The notes: generated by a model from the letters alone, not told the origin. DNA of 64,000 nt from Pseudodonghicola flavimaris (GCF_030164425.1 NZ_JASNJD010000002.1:248001-312000); one strand, 5' to 3'; shown: positions 28,860 through 37,220, numbered from the stretch's first letter. Translations and numbers: made by a program.

Positions 28860-30122
28860 TCAGCGATCCGGCGTATGCCAGTCCGCCGGCGGCACCTCGC
28901 GCCGCCGCAGCCGCAGCGCCAGCCCCACCGCGACCCCCACGCCGATGGCCACGGTCAGATCGGTGATCACCGTCAGCACCAGGGTCATCAGCAACAGCAC
29001 CCGGTCAGAAACCGGTGCCTTCATATAGAGCTTCCACTTGTCGGGCTCGGTCATGTTCCAGGCGGTCAGCATCAGCAACGCCGCCAGCGCCGGCATCGCC
29101 AGATATCCCGCCAGCGGCGCCGCCAGCATCATCACGATCAGGATTGTCAACGCATGGACCATGCCGGCCACCGGCGTCTTGCCGCCGGCGCGCACGTTGG
29201 TGGCGGTGCGCGCGATCGCCCCGGTCGCCGGCAGCCCGCCGAACAGCGACGACCCGACATTGGCGATGCCCTGGGCCAGAACCTCGGCGTTGGGGCGGTG
29301 ATGACCGCCGATCATCCGGTCCGCCACCATCGCCGACAGCAGCGATTCGACACCGGCGAGAAAGGCGATCACCGCCGCCGAGGGCAGCAGTTCGATCACC
29401 CGGGTATAGGAGACCTCCGGCAGATGCGGAATCGGCAGCCGATCCGGCAGGGCGCCGAAGCGGGAAAAGATGGTGTCCACCGGCAGCACCAGCACGGCGG
29501 CCAGCGCCGATCCGATCCCCACCGCGACGATCAGCCCGGGGAACCGCGGAAACAGCCGGCGCAGTGCCACGATGGCCACCATGGTCAGCGCCCCGATGCC
29601 GAAGCTCTGCCAGCTCAGCGTATCCCGCGCCGCCCAGAGCGCCGGGAGCTTCTCGATGAAATCGGCCGGTTCATGGGTCAGGGTCAGCCCGAAGAAGTTC
29701 GAGATCTGGCCGAAACCGATGATCACCCCGATACCGATGGTGAAGCCATTGATCACCGGTTCCGGCACGAAGGAGATCAGATTGCCGGCCCGCAGCCAGC
29801 CGGCCACGATCAGAATCAGCCCCGCCATGAAGGTGGCCAGCACCAGCCCGTCATAGCCATGCTCGGCGATCACCCCGTAGACCACCACGATGAAGGCCCC
29901 GGTGGGGCCACCGATCTGCACCCGGCTGCCACCGAAGGCCGAGATCAGGAAGCCCGCCACGATGGCGGTCACCAGCCCGGCCGCGGGTTCGGCGCCGGAG
30001 GCGATGGCAATCGCCAGGCTCAGCGGCAGCGCCACCATCGCCACGGTGATCCCGGCCAAGACATCCGCGCCGAGTTCCGGCATCGAATAGGTTTTCAGAG
30101 TCGTCAAAATCTTGGGTTTCAT
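28860..30122 (-). CDS. SulP family anion permease without STAS domain
   Basis: A 420-residue membrane protein with 10-12 hydrophobic segments. The SulP signature is in the N-terminal GITVAMVALPLSLAIAIASGAEPAAGL and the next blocks (QIGGPTGAFIVVVYG, FVPEPVINGFTIGIGVIIG). The chain ends shortly after the last helix with RRREVPPADWHTPDR, so the C-terminal STAS domain of typical SulP proteins (about 550 residues) is missing. Sulfate, bicarbonate or dicarboxylate could be the substrate. No carbonic anhydrase gene is adjacent. Confidence 0.9.
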   Translation of the reverse strand: MKPKILTTLKTYSMPELGADVLAGITVAMVALPLSLAIAIASGAEPAAGLVTAIVAGFLISAFGGSRVQIGGPTGAFIVVVYGVIAEHGYDGLVLATFMAGLILIVAGWLRAGNLISFVPEPVINGFTIGIGVIIGFGQISNFFGLTLTHEPADFIEKLPALWAARDTLSWQSFGIGALTMVAIVALRRLFPRFPGLIVAVGIGSALAAVLVLPVDTIFSRFGALPDRLPIPHLPEVSYTRVIELLPSAAVIAFLAGVESLLSAMVADRMIGGHHRPNAEVLAQGIANVGSSLFGGLPATGAIARTATNVRAGGKTPVAGMVHALTILIVMMLAAPLAGYLAMPALAALLMLTAWNMTEPDKWKLYMKAPVSDRVLLLMTLVLTVITDLTVAIGVGVAVGLALRLRRREVPPADWHTPDR

Positions 30123-30371
30123 TGCACCCGCCCGTCACTGTCCTGTGTCTGATGGGGCAGGGCCCGCCGTCGCCGGCGGCGTCAGGTCCCCTCTGCGGGG
30201 CCTGACGGCGGCGAAGCGTCCTACTGTGCGGCATGCTTTTGCGACCCGGGCAAAATGGCGTGGGGTCGGGCGATACCGCTGGGGTCCTGTCCGTGTCTGA
30301 ATGGGCCCATAGAACGGCATCGGCCGGGCAGTTTCAACTGGCAAGCGACAGAACCCCACGGCAGGCCATGA
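30123..30371. other. Gene-free stretch upstream of the SulP gene
   Basis: About 250 bases between SulP and the secreted-protein terminator; with that terminator the gap is 310 bases. It contains an imperfect stem-loop at 30179-30208: an 11-bp stem (GTCAGG, CCCC and their complements, with one bulged T) in the SulP leader. A short open frame on the plus strand lacks a ribosome site and recognisable content. Confidence 0.5.
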
Positions 30372-30398
30372 AAAAGGGGCGGTCCGAAGACCGCCCCC
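30372..30398 (-). terminator. Rho-independent terminator with UUCG loop
   Basis: On the minus strand GGGGCGGTC-TTCG-GACCGCCCC is a perfect 9-bp stem with a UUCG tetraloop, followed by TTTTT. It lies 35 bases after the stop of the secreted repeat protein gene. Confidence 0.92.
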
Positions 30399-30432
30399 CA
30401 TGCCCGGATCCGGGACCGACCCCGGGGCCGGA

Positions 30433-30870
30433 TCAGCGCAGATAGGTATGCGTCACGACCCGGTTGGGTTGGTGCCGGTAGACGTTGACCTCCTTGGTGA
30501 CCTGCTTGCGGACCACCGGGCGGGCGTCGCGGTTGACCGGCTTGATCACCTTCTTGGTGACGTATTTGTTCACATGCCGTTCGACATAGACGTTGCGCTG
30601 CGGTTGCACGTAGACCGGGCGCGGCTGGACATAGACCGGACGCGGCGGCGCATAGACGTGGCGCGGCGGCTGCACGATCACCTGGCGATTGATCACCGGC
30701 GGATGATCGTTGGCGTTGTCGATGGCGGCACCGATGATGGCCAGAGCCGCGAGGCCGGCGAAGATTTTGGCGGCATCCGACCCGTCAGCGCGAGCCGGAG
30801 CGGCGCTGGCACCGGTCAATGCGACGGCGACGGCGAGACCCGAGATCAGGGCGATGAACTTGCGATGCAT
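30433..30870 (-). CDS. Secreted basic protein with VYVQP repeats
   Basis: A 145-residue protein starting at the ATG at 30870 after AGGAAC. A signal peptide (MHRKFIALISGLAVAVALTG, cleavage near APARA) and a short glycine/alanine-rich hydrophobic stretch precede a proline-rich tract with tandem PPRPVYVQP-type units. A lysine/arginine-rich tail ends in VVTHTYLR. The family is not recognised. It is probably periplasmic; the basic, tyrosine/proline-rich repeats suggest envelope interaction, but that is only a guess. The gene ends in a strong terminator and is divergent from the next small protein. Confidence 0.75.
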   Translation of the reverse strand: MHRKFIALISGLAVAVALTGASAAPARADGSDAAKIFAGLAALAIIGAAIDNANDHPPVINRQVIVQPPRHVYAPPRPVYVQPRPVYVQPQRNVYVERHVNKYVTKKVIKPVNRDARPVVRKQVTKEVNVYRHQPNRVVTHTYLR

Positions 30871-31011
30871 GTCGTGTTCCTTTCTGCATGGGGGCCGGGC
30901 AGGTTCCAGTTCAGGCCGCGACCGTTCGATGCAACCAACCTCGCCCCGATGGCGCCAGACAGGCAATAACGGCCCCTTGTTATCGGATATCAAAGCCGCC
31001 AAAGCCCTGTT

Positions 31012-31024
31012 GTTATTGAATAAC
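31012..31024. promoter_or_regulatory. GTTATT-G-AATAAC palindrome in a divergent promoter region
   Basis: A perfect 6-base inverted repeat around one base, 27 bases before the start of the small secreted protein gene. A looser AATAAC/GTTAT pair lies at 30964-30982 in the same gap. The pair may be an operator for the winged-helix regulator encoded nearby. Confidence 0.35.
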
Positions 31025-31050
31025 CGGGGCCGCCGCGTCAGGATGACCGC

Positions 31051-31341
31051 ATGAGACACATGATGATCATTCTCGCACTGATCGCCGTCGCCGGGGGCGC
31101 CCTGCCCGCCGCCGCGGCGGAGTGCTACGCCGATTACAAGGCGAAGCGGGACAACCCGTTGAAGCTGCATTACGGGGTGATGCAGCTGCAGCAGGGCTGC
31201 GACCGCCAGTCCGCCCGCGCCGAGGTGGCCGGGCGGCTGCAACGCAACGGATGGACACTGCTGAACGTGGTGTCGGTCTTCGGGCCCGAGGGGCTGGAGG
31301 GAAGGAAGGCGAATGCAGGACGTTTCTACCTCAGGTTCTGA
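31051..31341 (+). CDS. Small secreted hypothetical protein
   Basis: A 96-residue protein starting at the ATG at 31051 with AGGATGA upstream. The N-terminus is a signal peptide (MRHMMIILALIAVAGGALP, cleavage near AAAAE). The mature part has two Cys residues (ECYADYK and QGCDRQSA) spaced for a possible disulfide, and ends in GRFYLRF. Not a family I can name. Its 3' end overlaps the start of the winged-helix gene by 29 bases in another frame, so the two are very likely translated from one mRNA. Confidence 0.8.
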   Translation: MRHMMIILALIAVAGGALPAAAAECYADYKAKRDNPLKLHYGVMQLQQGCDRQSARAEVAGRLQRNGWTLLNVVSVFGPEGLEGRKANAGRFYLRF

Positions 31342-32026
31342 ACCGCGCCGCGGCTCCGGCCTGCCGGGCGGCCGCGTGGTGATCTTCGGCATCGCCGCCA
31401 TCGTGCTGATTCTGGTCGCCGCCGGGGTGCTGCTGCTTCTGACCCTGCCCGACGCCAATGCCTTCAATGCGCGGGTCGAACGGCTGTTCATCGAAAACGA
31501 CCTGACCACTGGCGCGGAGATCAAGCTGCTGGAGATCCTGGCGCAGTCGGGCACCGCCTTTTCCGACACGCTGTCGAGCTATCGGATGGTGATCTTCGTT
31601 CTGCTGGTCTTCGCCACCGCGATGATGGTGGCGGCGCTGGTGTTTCTGGTGCTGCTGGCCGGGCTGAACCGCCGCATGGCACAGATCGAGCGCGCCGGCA
31701 TCCAGGTGAATTCGCTGCTGATCAGCCGGGAAGAGAACACCGTCTATCTCAACAACATGGATTTCAAGCTGACCGCCGCGGCGATGGAGACGCTGGCGGT
31801 GCTGGCCGAAGCGCGGCTGGACGACGAGGTTCTCTCGGGCGTCGAGATCGAGGCGATGATCACCGGCCGCGATGCCACCGATTGCGAGGAAGCCGCCGGT
31901 GCCACCCGGATCAAGCGGCTGCGCGATACCCTCGGCAACCAGATGGTGAGCGAACTGCTGGTCAAGACCATCGCCCGACGCGGCTATATGCTGGCGATCG
32001 AAAAGGACGTGATCCGGATGGTGTGA
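31313..32026 (+). CDS. Membrane-bound winged-helix protein
   Basis: A 237-residue protein. The start at 31313 follows GGAGGGAAGGAAGG. It has two membrane helices (about residues 22-45 and 88-115) flanking a roughly 40-residue segment, probably periplasmic. The C-terminal 100 residues look like a winged-helix fold of the OmpR/ToxR type (FKLTAAAMETLAVLAEARLDD, TRIKRLRDTLGNQM, VKTIARRGYMLAIE). This resembles ToxR-like one-component regulators, but with the DNA-binding domain C-terminal. Its overlap with the secreted-protein gene hints that the two form a sensing pair. Confidence 0.75.
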   Translation: MQDVSTSGSEPRRGSGLPGGRVVIFGIAAIVLILVAAGVLLLLTLPDANAFNARVERLFIENDLTTGAEIKLLEILAQSGTAFSDTLSSYRMVIFVLLVFATAMMVAALVFLVLLAGLNRRMAQIERAGIQVNSLLISREENTVYLNNMDFKLTAAAMETLAVLAEARLDDEVLSGVEIEAMITGRDATDCEEAAGATRIKRLRDTLGNQMVSELLVKTIARRGYMLAIEKDVIRMV

Positions 32027-32101
32027 GCCCCCCGCCTGGGGCGGGCGCCCCTGGCCGGCGTCGCGCGCCCCTGGTCGGCGGCCCGCGCAGATCCCTGCCG
32101 G

Positions 32102-32140
32102 CGGAGCCACCGGCGGGGATATTTGCGGCCAGAAAGGACC
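32102..32140 (+). repeat. Dispersed intergenic repeat, degenerate copy 5
   Basis: CGGAGCCACCGGCGGGGATATTT, here split as CGGAGCCACCGG and CGGGGATATTT, is followed by a GGCCAGAAAGGA segment. It follows the pattern of copies 2 and 3 with several changes. It lies between convergent genes. Confidence 0.5.
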
Positions 32141-32156
32141 GGGGCACGCGCACCTT

Positions 32157-33029
32157 TCAGCGCGGCTCGAAATAATCGAGCGGGATCCGGAGATAGGAGC
32201 GCCCGTTGTCTTCCGGCGCCGGTTTGCGACCGCCGCGGATGTTGATCTGCAGTGCCGCCAGCATCAGCTTCGGCAGCGGCAAGGTGGCATCGCGGGCATC
32301 GCGCACGGCGCGATACTGCGCCTCGTCCGGGGCGTCTTTCAGATGGATATTGCCGGCCCTATGTTCTGCCACCGTCGCCACGCAGTCGGCGGCGCGACCG
32401 GGGGCGTAATCGTGGCCGACGAACAGCCGGGTGTCATCGGGCAGCGCCAGAATCGCCTGGATCGAAGCATAGAGCGCACTGGAGGAGCCGCCGGGGAAAT
32501 CGGCCCGGCTGGTGCCGCTGTCGGGCATCATCAGCGTGTCATGCACGAAGGCGGCATCGCCCGCCACATAGGTGATCGAGGCCAGGGTATGACCGGGGCT
32601 GAACATCACCCGGACCGGGATCTCGCCCACCATGAACTCCTCGCCATCGTAGAACAGCTTGTCCCATTGGCGGCCATCGGTGGGGAAATCGTCGGGCAAG
32701 TTGTAGATCTCCTTCCACAGCGCCTGCACTTCGGTCACGTGATCGCCGATGGCGGTCGGCGCGCCGAGCCGTTCGCTGAGCCAGGGCGCGGCGGAGAAGT
32801 GATCCGCATGCGGATGGGTGTCGAGGATCCAGGTCACCTCGATCCCGGTGGCGCGGACATAATCCAGGATCTGCTGCGCGCTGGTCATGCGGATGGCGCC
32901 GGCATTGGCATCGTAGTTCATCACCGGATCCACGATGGCGCCCTGCATCGTCGCGGGGTCGTGGAACACATATTGCCAGCTGCCGGTGGGCTCGTCCCAG
33001 AAGGGTTTCACAACGGGTGAATGGGTCAT
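32157..33029 (-). CDS. MBL-fold hydrolase, persulfide dioxygenase-like
   Basis: A 290-residue metallo-beta-lactamase-fold protein starting at the ATG at 33029 (MTHSPVVKPFWDE). The metal motif is DTHPHADHF; FSPGHTLASITYV and LFVGHDYAPG provide the other His/Asp ligands. It most resembles ETHE1/Blh-type enzymes, which oxidise persulfides, rather than lactamases. It follows the peroxiredoxin gene by 73 bases on the same strand, so it is probably in the peroxide-responsive unit. Substrate is inferred from family and context. Confidence 0.85.
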   Translation of the reverse strand: MTHSPVVKPFWDEPTGSWQYVFHDPATMQGAIVDPVMNYDANAGAIRMTSAQQILDYVRATGIEVTWILDTHPHADHFSAAPWLSERLGAPTAIGDHVTEVQALWKEIYNLPDDFPTDGRQWDKLFYDGEEFMVGEIPVRVMFSPGHTLASITYVAGDAAFVHDTLMMPDSGTSRADFPGGSSSALYASIQAILALPDDTRLFVGHDYAPGRAADCVATVAEHRAGNIHLKDAPDEAQYRAVRDARDATLPLPKLMLAALQINIRGGRKPAPEDNGRSYLRIPLDYFEPR

Positions 33030-33102
33030 CGGATATCCTCCGGTCATCGGGGTGTGGCCCGGCGCGCAACGCGCCGGACCTGGTTGCAGGACTGTCGCGG
33101 GC

Positions 33103-33750
33103 TCAGAGCGCGCGGGTCGAGAAGTACCAGTCCACCGTATTGTAGCCTTCGCCGCCACGGGCGACAGCGGCCTCGGGGGTGCTGGGCGGAGGCACGATGA
33201 CCTGATCGCCGGGTTTCCAGTTTTCCGGCATCGCGCATTTGTTCTCATCAGCGGTCTGCAGCGCCACCAACAGGCGGTGAATCTCGTCGACCGAGCGGCC
33301 GGCGTTCATCGGATAGTAGACCATCGCGCGCAGCACGCCCTCAGGGTCGATGATGAAGGTCGCCCGCACCGCGGCAGTGTCCGAGGCGCCGGGCTGAATC
33401 ATGCCATAGGCCTGAGCCACTTTCATGTTCAGGTCGGCGATGATCGGGAATTTGATCTCCACCCCGAATTTCTCCTTGATATTCAGCATCCAGGCAATGT
33501 GGCTGTGGACGCTGTCGATCGACAGGCCGAGCAGCGCGGTGTTCATCGCCGCGAAGTCGTCCTGGCGCTTGGCGAACCCGATGAACTCGGTGGTGCAGAC
33601 CGGGGTGAAATCCGCCGGGTGCGAGAACAGGATCAGCCATTTGCCCTTGTAGTCGGCGTTGGTCTTGCGGCCGTCGGTCGTCGGCGCGTCGAAGGCCGGG
33701 GCGGCCTCGTTCAGCCGGGGCATCTGCGGGGTTTGAGGTGCGTCGGTCAT
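33103..33750 (-). CDS. 1-Cys peroxiredoxin (Prx6 type)
   Basis: A 215-residue AhpC/TSA-fold protein starting at the ATG at 33750. The peroxidatic Cys is in FSHPADFTPVCTTEF, with the supporting Thr and the Arg in AAVRATFIIDPEG. The C-terminal extension (KCAMPENWKPGDQVIVPPP) is typical of the Prx6 group. It reduces hydrogen or organic peroxides in the cytoplasm. It is transcribed away from an OxyR-like gene across a near-consensus OxyR operator. Confidence 0.94.
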   Translation of the reverse strand: MTDAPQTPQMPRLNEAAPAFDAPTTDGRKTNADYKGKWLILFSHPADFTPVCTTEFIGFAKRQDDFAAMNTALLGLSIDSVHSHIAWMLNIKEKFGVEIKFPIIADLNMKVAQAYGMIQPGASDTAAVRATFIIDPEGVLRAMVYYPMNAGRSVDEIHRLLVALQTADENKCAMPENWKPGDQVIVPPPSTPEAAVARGGEGYNTVDWYFSTRAL

Positions 33751-33813
33751 TGCTGTGTCTCCGTCTTTGCGTTTCGATGAGACAGAGATAGCCGGCACCG
33801 TCACATTCGTGAA

Positions 33814-33850
33814 ATTGATTATAACTCTTTCTTTTATAGAGATTATCTAT
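33814..33850. promoter_or_regulatory. OxyR operator
   Basis: Two tandem units, ATTGATTATAACTCT and ATAGAGATTATCTAT, are separated by exactly 7 bases. Against the known OxyR pattern (ATAGnTnnnAnCTAT twice, 7-base spacer), 17 of 20 conserved positions match. The site ends 11 bases before the oxyR start and lies about 60 bases upstream of the peroxiredoxin start. Confidence 0.85.
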
Positions 33851-33861
33851 ATAATAGCCGC

Positions 33862-34773
33862 ATGATCACCCTGCGACAGCTCCGCTTTCTCACCGCGCTC
33901 GCCGAAGAGCTGAACTTCTCCCGCGCCGCGGAGGTCTGTTTCGTCACCCAGCCGACGCTCAGCGCCGGGCTGAAGGAGCTGGAACAGATGCTGGGGGTGC
34001 AGCTGGCCGAGCGCAGCAAACGGTCCGTCCTGCTGACCCCGATCGGAGAGGAGATCGCGACGCGCGCGCGGGCAGTGCTGCTGGCCGCGCATGAGATCGA
34101 GGATCTGGCCGCCGCCCACAAGGCGCCGGAAGAGGGCGATCTGCGGCTGGGGGCGATTCCCACCATCGGCCCCTTCCTGATCCCCAAGGCGCTGCCGCAC
34201 ATCCGCGCCGCCTTTCCCAAACTGCGGCTGTTCCTGCGCGAGGAGAAGACCGATTCGCTGCTGGAGGGGCTGGCCAGCGGCCGGCTCGATGTGGTGCTGA
34301 TGGCGCGGCCCTTCGAAATCGGCACGGCGGAGTTCACCCCGCTGTTCGACGACGGCTATCACCTGGCGACGCCGCCGGGCTGGGGCCGGGCCGGCGGCGC
34401 CCCGGTGGATGGCGGCGCGCTGGAAGGCGCCCGGCTGCTGCTGCTGGAACAGGGCCATTGCCTGCAGCGCCATGCGCTGCGCGCCTTCCCCGACCGGGAC
34501 ATCCAGCAGGACGAAAGCTTTTCCGCGACCAGCCTGCCGACGCTGATTTCCATGGTCAGCGAGGGGCTGGGCATCACGCTGCTGCCCGATCTGGCGATCG
34601 ACGCCGGGGTGCTGTCCGGCCAGCAGGTGGATATCGCGCCGCTGACCGGCGCCTGCCCACGCCATGTGATCCTGGCCTGGCGGTCGACCTCTGCCCGCAA
34701 GCCGGTGTTCCAGGCGCTGGCCGATATCCTGCGCCAGACCCGGACCGGCCTGCTTCCTGCCGCGCCGGGCTGA
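33862..34773 (+). CDS. oxyR: OxyR-like LysR-family peroxide regulator
   Basis: A 303-residue LysR-type regulator. The N-terminal helix-turn-helix is in LNFSRAAEVCFVTQPTLSAGL. The sensor region aligns well with OxyR: C200 in LLEQGHCLQRHAL corresponds to the E. coli peroxidatic C199, and FSATSLPTLISMVSEGLGITLLP follows as in OxyR. The position of the resolving C208 is F209 here, and no nearby Cys replaces it. It probably controls itself and the divergent peroxiredoxin-hydrolase pair through the 37-base operator. Confidence 0.9.
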   Translation: MITLRQLRFLTALAEELNFSRAAEVCFVTQPTLSAGLKELEQMLGVQLAERSKRSVLLTPIGEEIATRARAVLLAAHEIEDLAAAHKAPEEGDLRLGAIPTIGPFLIPKALPHIRAAFPKLRLFLREEKTDSLLEGLASGRLDVVLMARPFEIGTAEFTPLFDDGYHLATPPGWGRAGGAPVDGGALEGARLLLLEQGHCLQRHALRAFPDRDIQQDESFSATSLPTLISMVSEGLGITLLPDLAIDAGVLSGQQVDIAPLTGACPRHVILAWRSTSARKPVFQALADILRQTRTGLLPAAPG

Positions 34774-34789
34774 TCCCCGGCGTCCCGGA

Positions 34790-36013
34790 TCACCCGCCGC
34801 CGCCGACGATCGCGCGGGCCTGCAGGTCCCGCAGCTCCGCCTCGGAATAGCCCAGAGCCTCACGCAGGACATCTCCGGTATCCGCGCCCAGCCGCGCCGG
34901 AGCGGTCGCCGGTGCCGGCCCCGCGCCATCGAACAGAATCGGCCCGCGCACCAGACGCAGCGTGCCGATCTCGGGGTGCGTGACCTCTTCGATCAGCCCG
35001 TGCGCGGCGACATGGTCCTGTTCCAGCGCCTCTCCAATCGACAGGATTGGCGCGTTGGGCACATCGAAGGCGGTTAGACGGTCCAGCCAATAGGCGGTGC
35101 TGTCCCGGATCATGCGGGCGTGAATGATCGGCTCCAGCTGATCACGATTGGCCAGCCGCGCCTCGTACCGGGCAAAGCGCGGGTCCGCGATCAGCTCCTC
35201 ATGATCTAGGCAGCAGGCGAAATTGTGCCAGAAGCGTTCGGTCAGGCAGGCAACGATCACATGTCCGTCCGCGGTGGGAAAAGACCCGTAGGGGACGATG
35301 CTGGGGTGCTGGCTGCCAACCGGTTTCGGGCTTTCGCCGGTGACGAAATAGATCTGCGACAGGTAGCCCTGCAGCGCGATCAGACTGTCGAGCATGGCGA
35401 CCTCGACATGCTGCCCCTGCCCGGTGACATGACGTTCGTGCAGCGCCGCCAGAACCCCGAACAGCGAAAAGATGCTGCCAGCCAGATCGCCCAGCGGCAG
35501 CCCCAGCTTGGTCGGCGCCTGACCGGGTTCGCAATTCACGCTCATCACCCCCGACAGCGCCTGCGCGACGATGTCGAAGGCCGGCTTGTCGCCATGCGGG
35601 CTGTTGCGGCCGAAACCGGTGATCGAACAATACACCAGCGCGGGATTGTCCGCCCTGAGCCGGTCATATCCCAGCCCCAGGCGGTCCATCACCCCGGGCC
35701 GGAAATTTTCCAGCACGATATCGCTCTGCGCGGCGAGACGGCGGGCGATTTCGACCCCTTCCGGCGACTTGAGGTTGAGCGAAACGCTTTTCTTGGAGCG
35801 GTTCAGGGCAATGTAATAATGGCTCATATCACCGACGAAGGGCGGAAAACCGCGGGTTTCATCGCCTTTTTCGACCGACTCGATCTTGGTCACCTCGGCG
35901 CCGAGATCGGCGAGCACCATCGAGGCATAGGGCCCCGACAGGATGCGTGAGAAATCCAGCACCCGGATCCCGGCAAGCGGCCTGGCGGCGCGATTGGCTG
36001 TGGTCTCAGACAT
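34790..36013 (-). CDS. CaiB/BaiF family CoA-transferase
   Basis: A 407-residue class III CoA-transferase. RILSGPYASMVLADLGAEVTKIE, NRSKKSVSLNLKSPEG, FRPGVMDRLGLGYD, YCSITGFGRNSPHGDKPAFD and GQHVEVAMLDSLIAL (catalytic Asp) are typical. It overlaps the thioesterase gene by eight bases and forms a minus-strand unit with it and the IclR gene, divergent from the CoA ligase-TRAP operon. It probably transfers CoA to the acid imported by that operon, or exchanges CoA with succinate. It is distinct from the CoA-transferase at 20.5 kb. Confidence 0.92.
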   Translation of the reverse strand: MSETTANRAARPLAGIRVLDFSRILSGPYASMVLADLGAEVTKIESVEKGDETRGFPPFVGDMSHYYIALNRSKKSVSLNLKSPEGVEIARRLAAQSDIVLENFRPGVMDRLGLGYDRLRADNPALVYCSITGFGRNSPHGDKPAFDIVAQALSGVMSVNCEPGQAPTKLGLPLGDLAGSIFSLFGVLAALHERHVTGQGQHVEVAMLDSLIALQGYLSQIYFVTGESPKPVGSQHPSIVPYGSFPTADGHVIVACLTERFWHNFACCLDHEELIADPRFARYEARLANRDQLEPIIHARMIRDSTAYWLDRLTAFDVPNAPILSIGEALEQDHVAAHGLIEEVTHPEIGTLRLVRGPILFDGAGPAPATAPARLGADTGDVLREALGYSEAELRDLQARAIVGGGG

Positions 36014-36431
36014 CCCCGGCCGCCTTTCCCGCGATCTTCATCACCGCCGTCGCCAGAGCCACCAGCCGCGCACCGTCAGAGATCTCGGCATCGAGAAACA
36101 TCATCCCGCCGGTGCGATGCCGCAACCGGGCACGGGCCGTCAGCCTCACTCCCGGCTGCGCCGGAGCGACGAAGCGGGTGTCCATCTGCACCGTGACCGT
36201 CGGCGCGCGATCCGCCGTGTGCCAGGCCACCATCGCAACCGTCTGATCCAGCAGGCTGGCAATCACGCCGCCATGCACCTGCCCTAGAACATTGGCATGC
36301 GCACCGGTAGTGTCCAGCGCGTAGACGAAGTCCCCCTCAACGTCGCGCGCGGCTTTCACCGGACCAAGCCCATCCATGAAAGCCCCCGCCTGCAGCGGCT
36401 TCCATGTGATCTCCTCCCTCGGGTGTGTCAA
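36006..36431 (-). CDS. Hotdog-fold thioesterase (PaaI type)
   Basis: A hotdog-fold protein of up to 141 residues. The motif GQVHGGVIASLLDQTVAMVAW carries the catalytic region, followed by TVQMDTRFVAPAQPG. It hydrolyses acyl- or aryl-CoA esters and may protect CoA pools during catabolism. The start is doubtful: the frame opens with TTG at 36431, the strong ribosome site GAGGGAGGAG precedes an out-of-frame ATG, and the next in-frame ATG (36377) would drop 18 conserved-looking residues. The gap to IclR is three bases. Confidence 0.85.
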   Translation of the reverse strand: MTHPREEITWKPLQAGAFMDGLGPVKAARDVEGDFVYALDTTGAHANVLGQVHGGVIASLLDQTVAMVAWHTADRAPTVTVQMDTRFVAPAQPGVRLTARARLRHRTGGMMFLDAEISDGARLVALATAVMKIAGKAAGDV

Positions 36432-36434
36432 AAT

Positions 36435-37220
36435 CTAACTCCCTGTTTCGATTTGCATATTCTCGATCTCATCGCGCAGGCTAATCAGCGCGCGCGCCAG
36501 CCTGGGAACCTCTCCCTCTCCCAGCCGCTCGGTGATACCGATCGCCACCAGCGAGCGGATCATCTCTCCGCCCGCGTTGAAGATCGGCACCGCCACCACC
36601 GTGACCCCGGAAATATAGCAGCCCTGATCGACAGCATAGCCGCGCCCGCGTGCCTCATCGACCTCGCTGCACCAGTCCTCGAAACTGGGCGGGTGATCCC
36701 AGACCAGCCTGGCGAATTCCTCCGACAGCGCTGCGGTATCGAGACCGCTGAAAGCGGCGAACAGCCGTCCGGTGGCGGAAATCAGCGACGGGAACCGCGA
36801 CCCGAGCTCAACCTGCAGCTGGAACGGCAGGTTCGATTGCGACAGCGCCACCACCACCATCTGGCCCGGGCCGGAGAGCTGGGTGGCGATCGCGGTGACC
36901 CCGAACCGCGCCGACAGATCGGTCAGCATCGGCTGGATCAGGGCCGAGAAGGCGTTCTTCTGCAGCGCCGCCCGGGCCAGCGGCAGGATACCGATTCCAA
37001 TCGAATAGCGCTTGGTCCGCGAATCGAAATCGACCATGCCCTCGTCCTGCAGCACCCGCAGGATGTGCAGACAGGTCGACGGCACCAGCCCCAGTTCGCG
37101 GGCCATCGGATTGACCCCGACCGGCTCGGGGGTCCGCGCCAAAAACCTCAGTATTGCAAGGGCTCTCGTCACTGCGGGCACCTGTCGCTTTGCGGTCTGC
37201 CTGGTGTCGTTCTCGGCCAT
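36435..37220 (-). CDS. IclR-family transcriptional regulator
   Basis: A 261-residue protein. The N-terminal winged helix (about 15-75) shows VTRALAILRFLARTPEPVGVNPMARELGLVPSTCLHILRVLQ. The C-terminal ligand domain has ISATGRLFAAF and the GYAVDQGCYISGVTVVAVPIF block. IclR proteins usually respond to organic acids or aromatics and control adjacent catabolic genes. Here it diverges from a CoA ligase gene, with a perfect 16-base palindrome in the gap, and shares a minus-strand unit with a thioesterase and CoA-transferase. Confidence 0.93.
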   Translation of the reverse strand: MAENDTRQTAKRQVPAVTRALAILRFLARTPEPVGVNPMARELGLVPSTCLHILRVLQDEGMVDFDSRTKRYSIGIGILPLARAALQKNAFSALIQPMLTDLSARFGVTAIATQLSGPGQMVVVALSQSNLPFQLQVELGSRFPSLISATGRLFAAFSGLDTAALSEEFARLVWDHPPSFEDWCSEVDEARGRGYAVDQGCYISGVTVVAVPIFNAGGEMIRSLVAIGITERLGEGEVPRLARALISLRDEIENMQIETGS

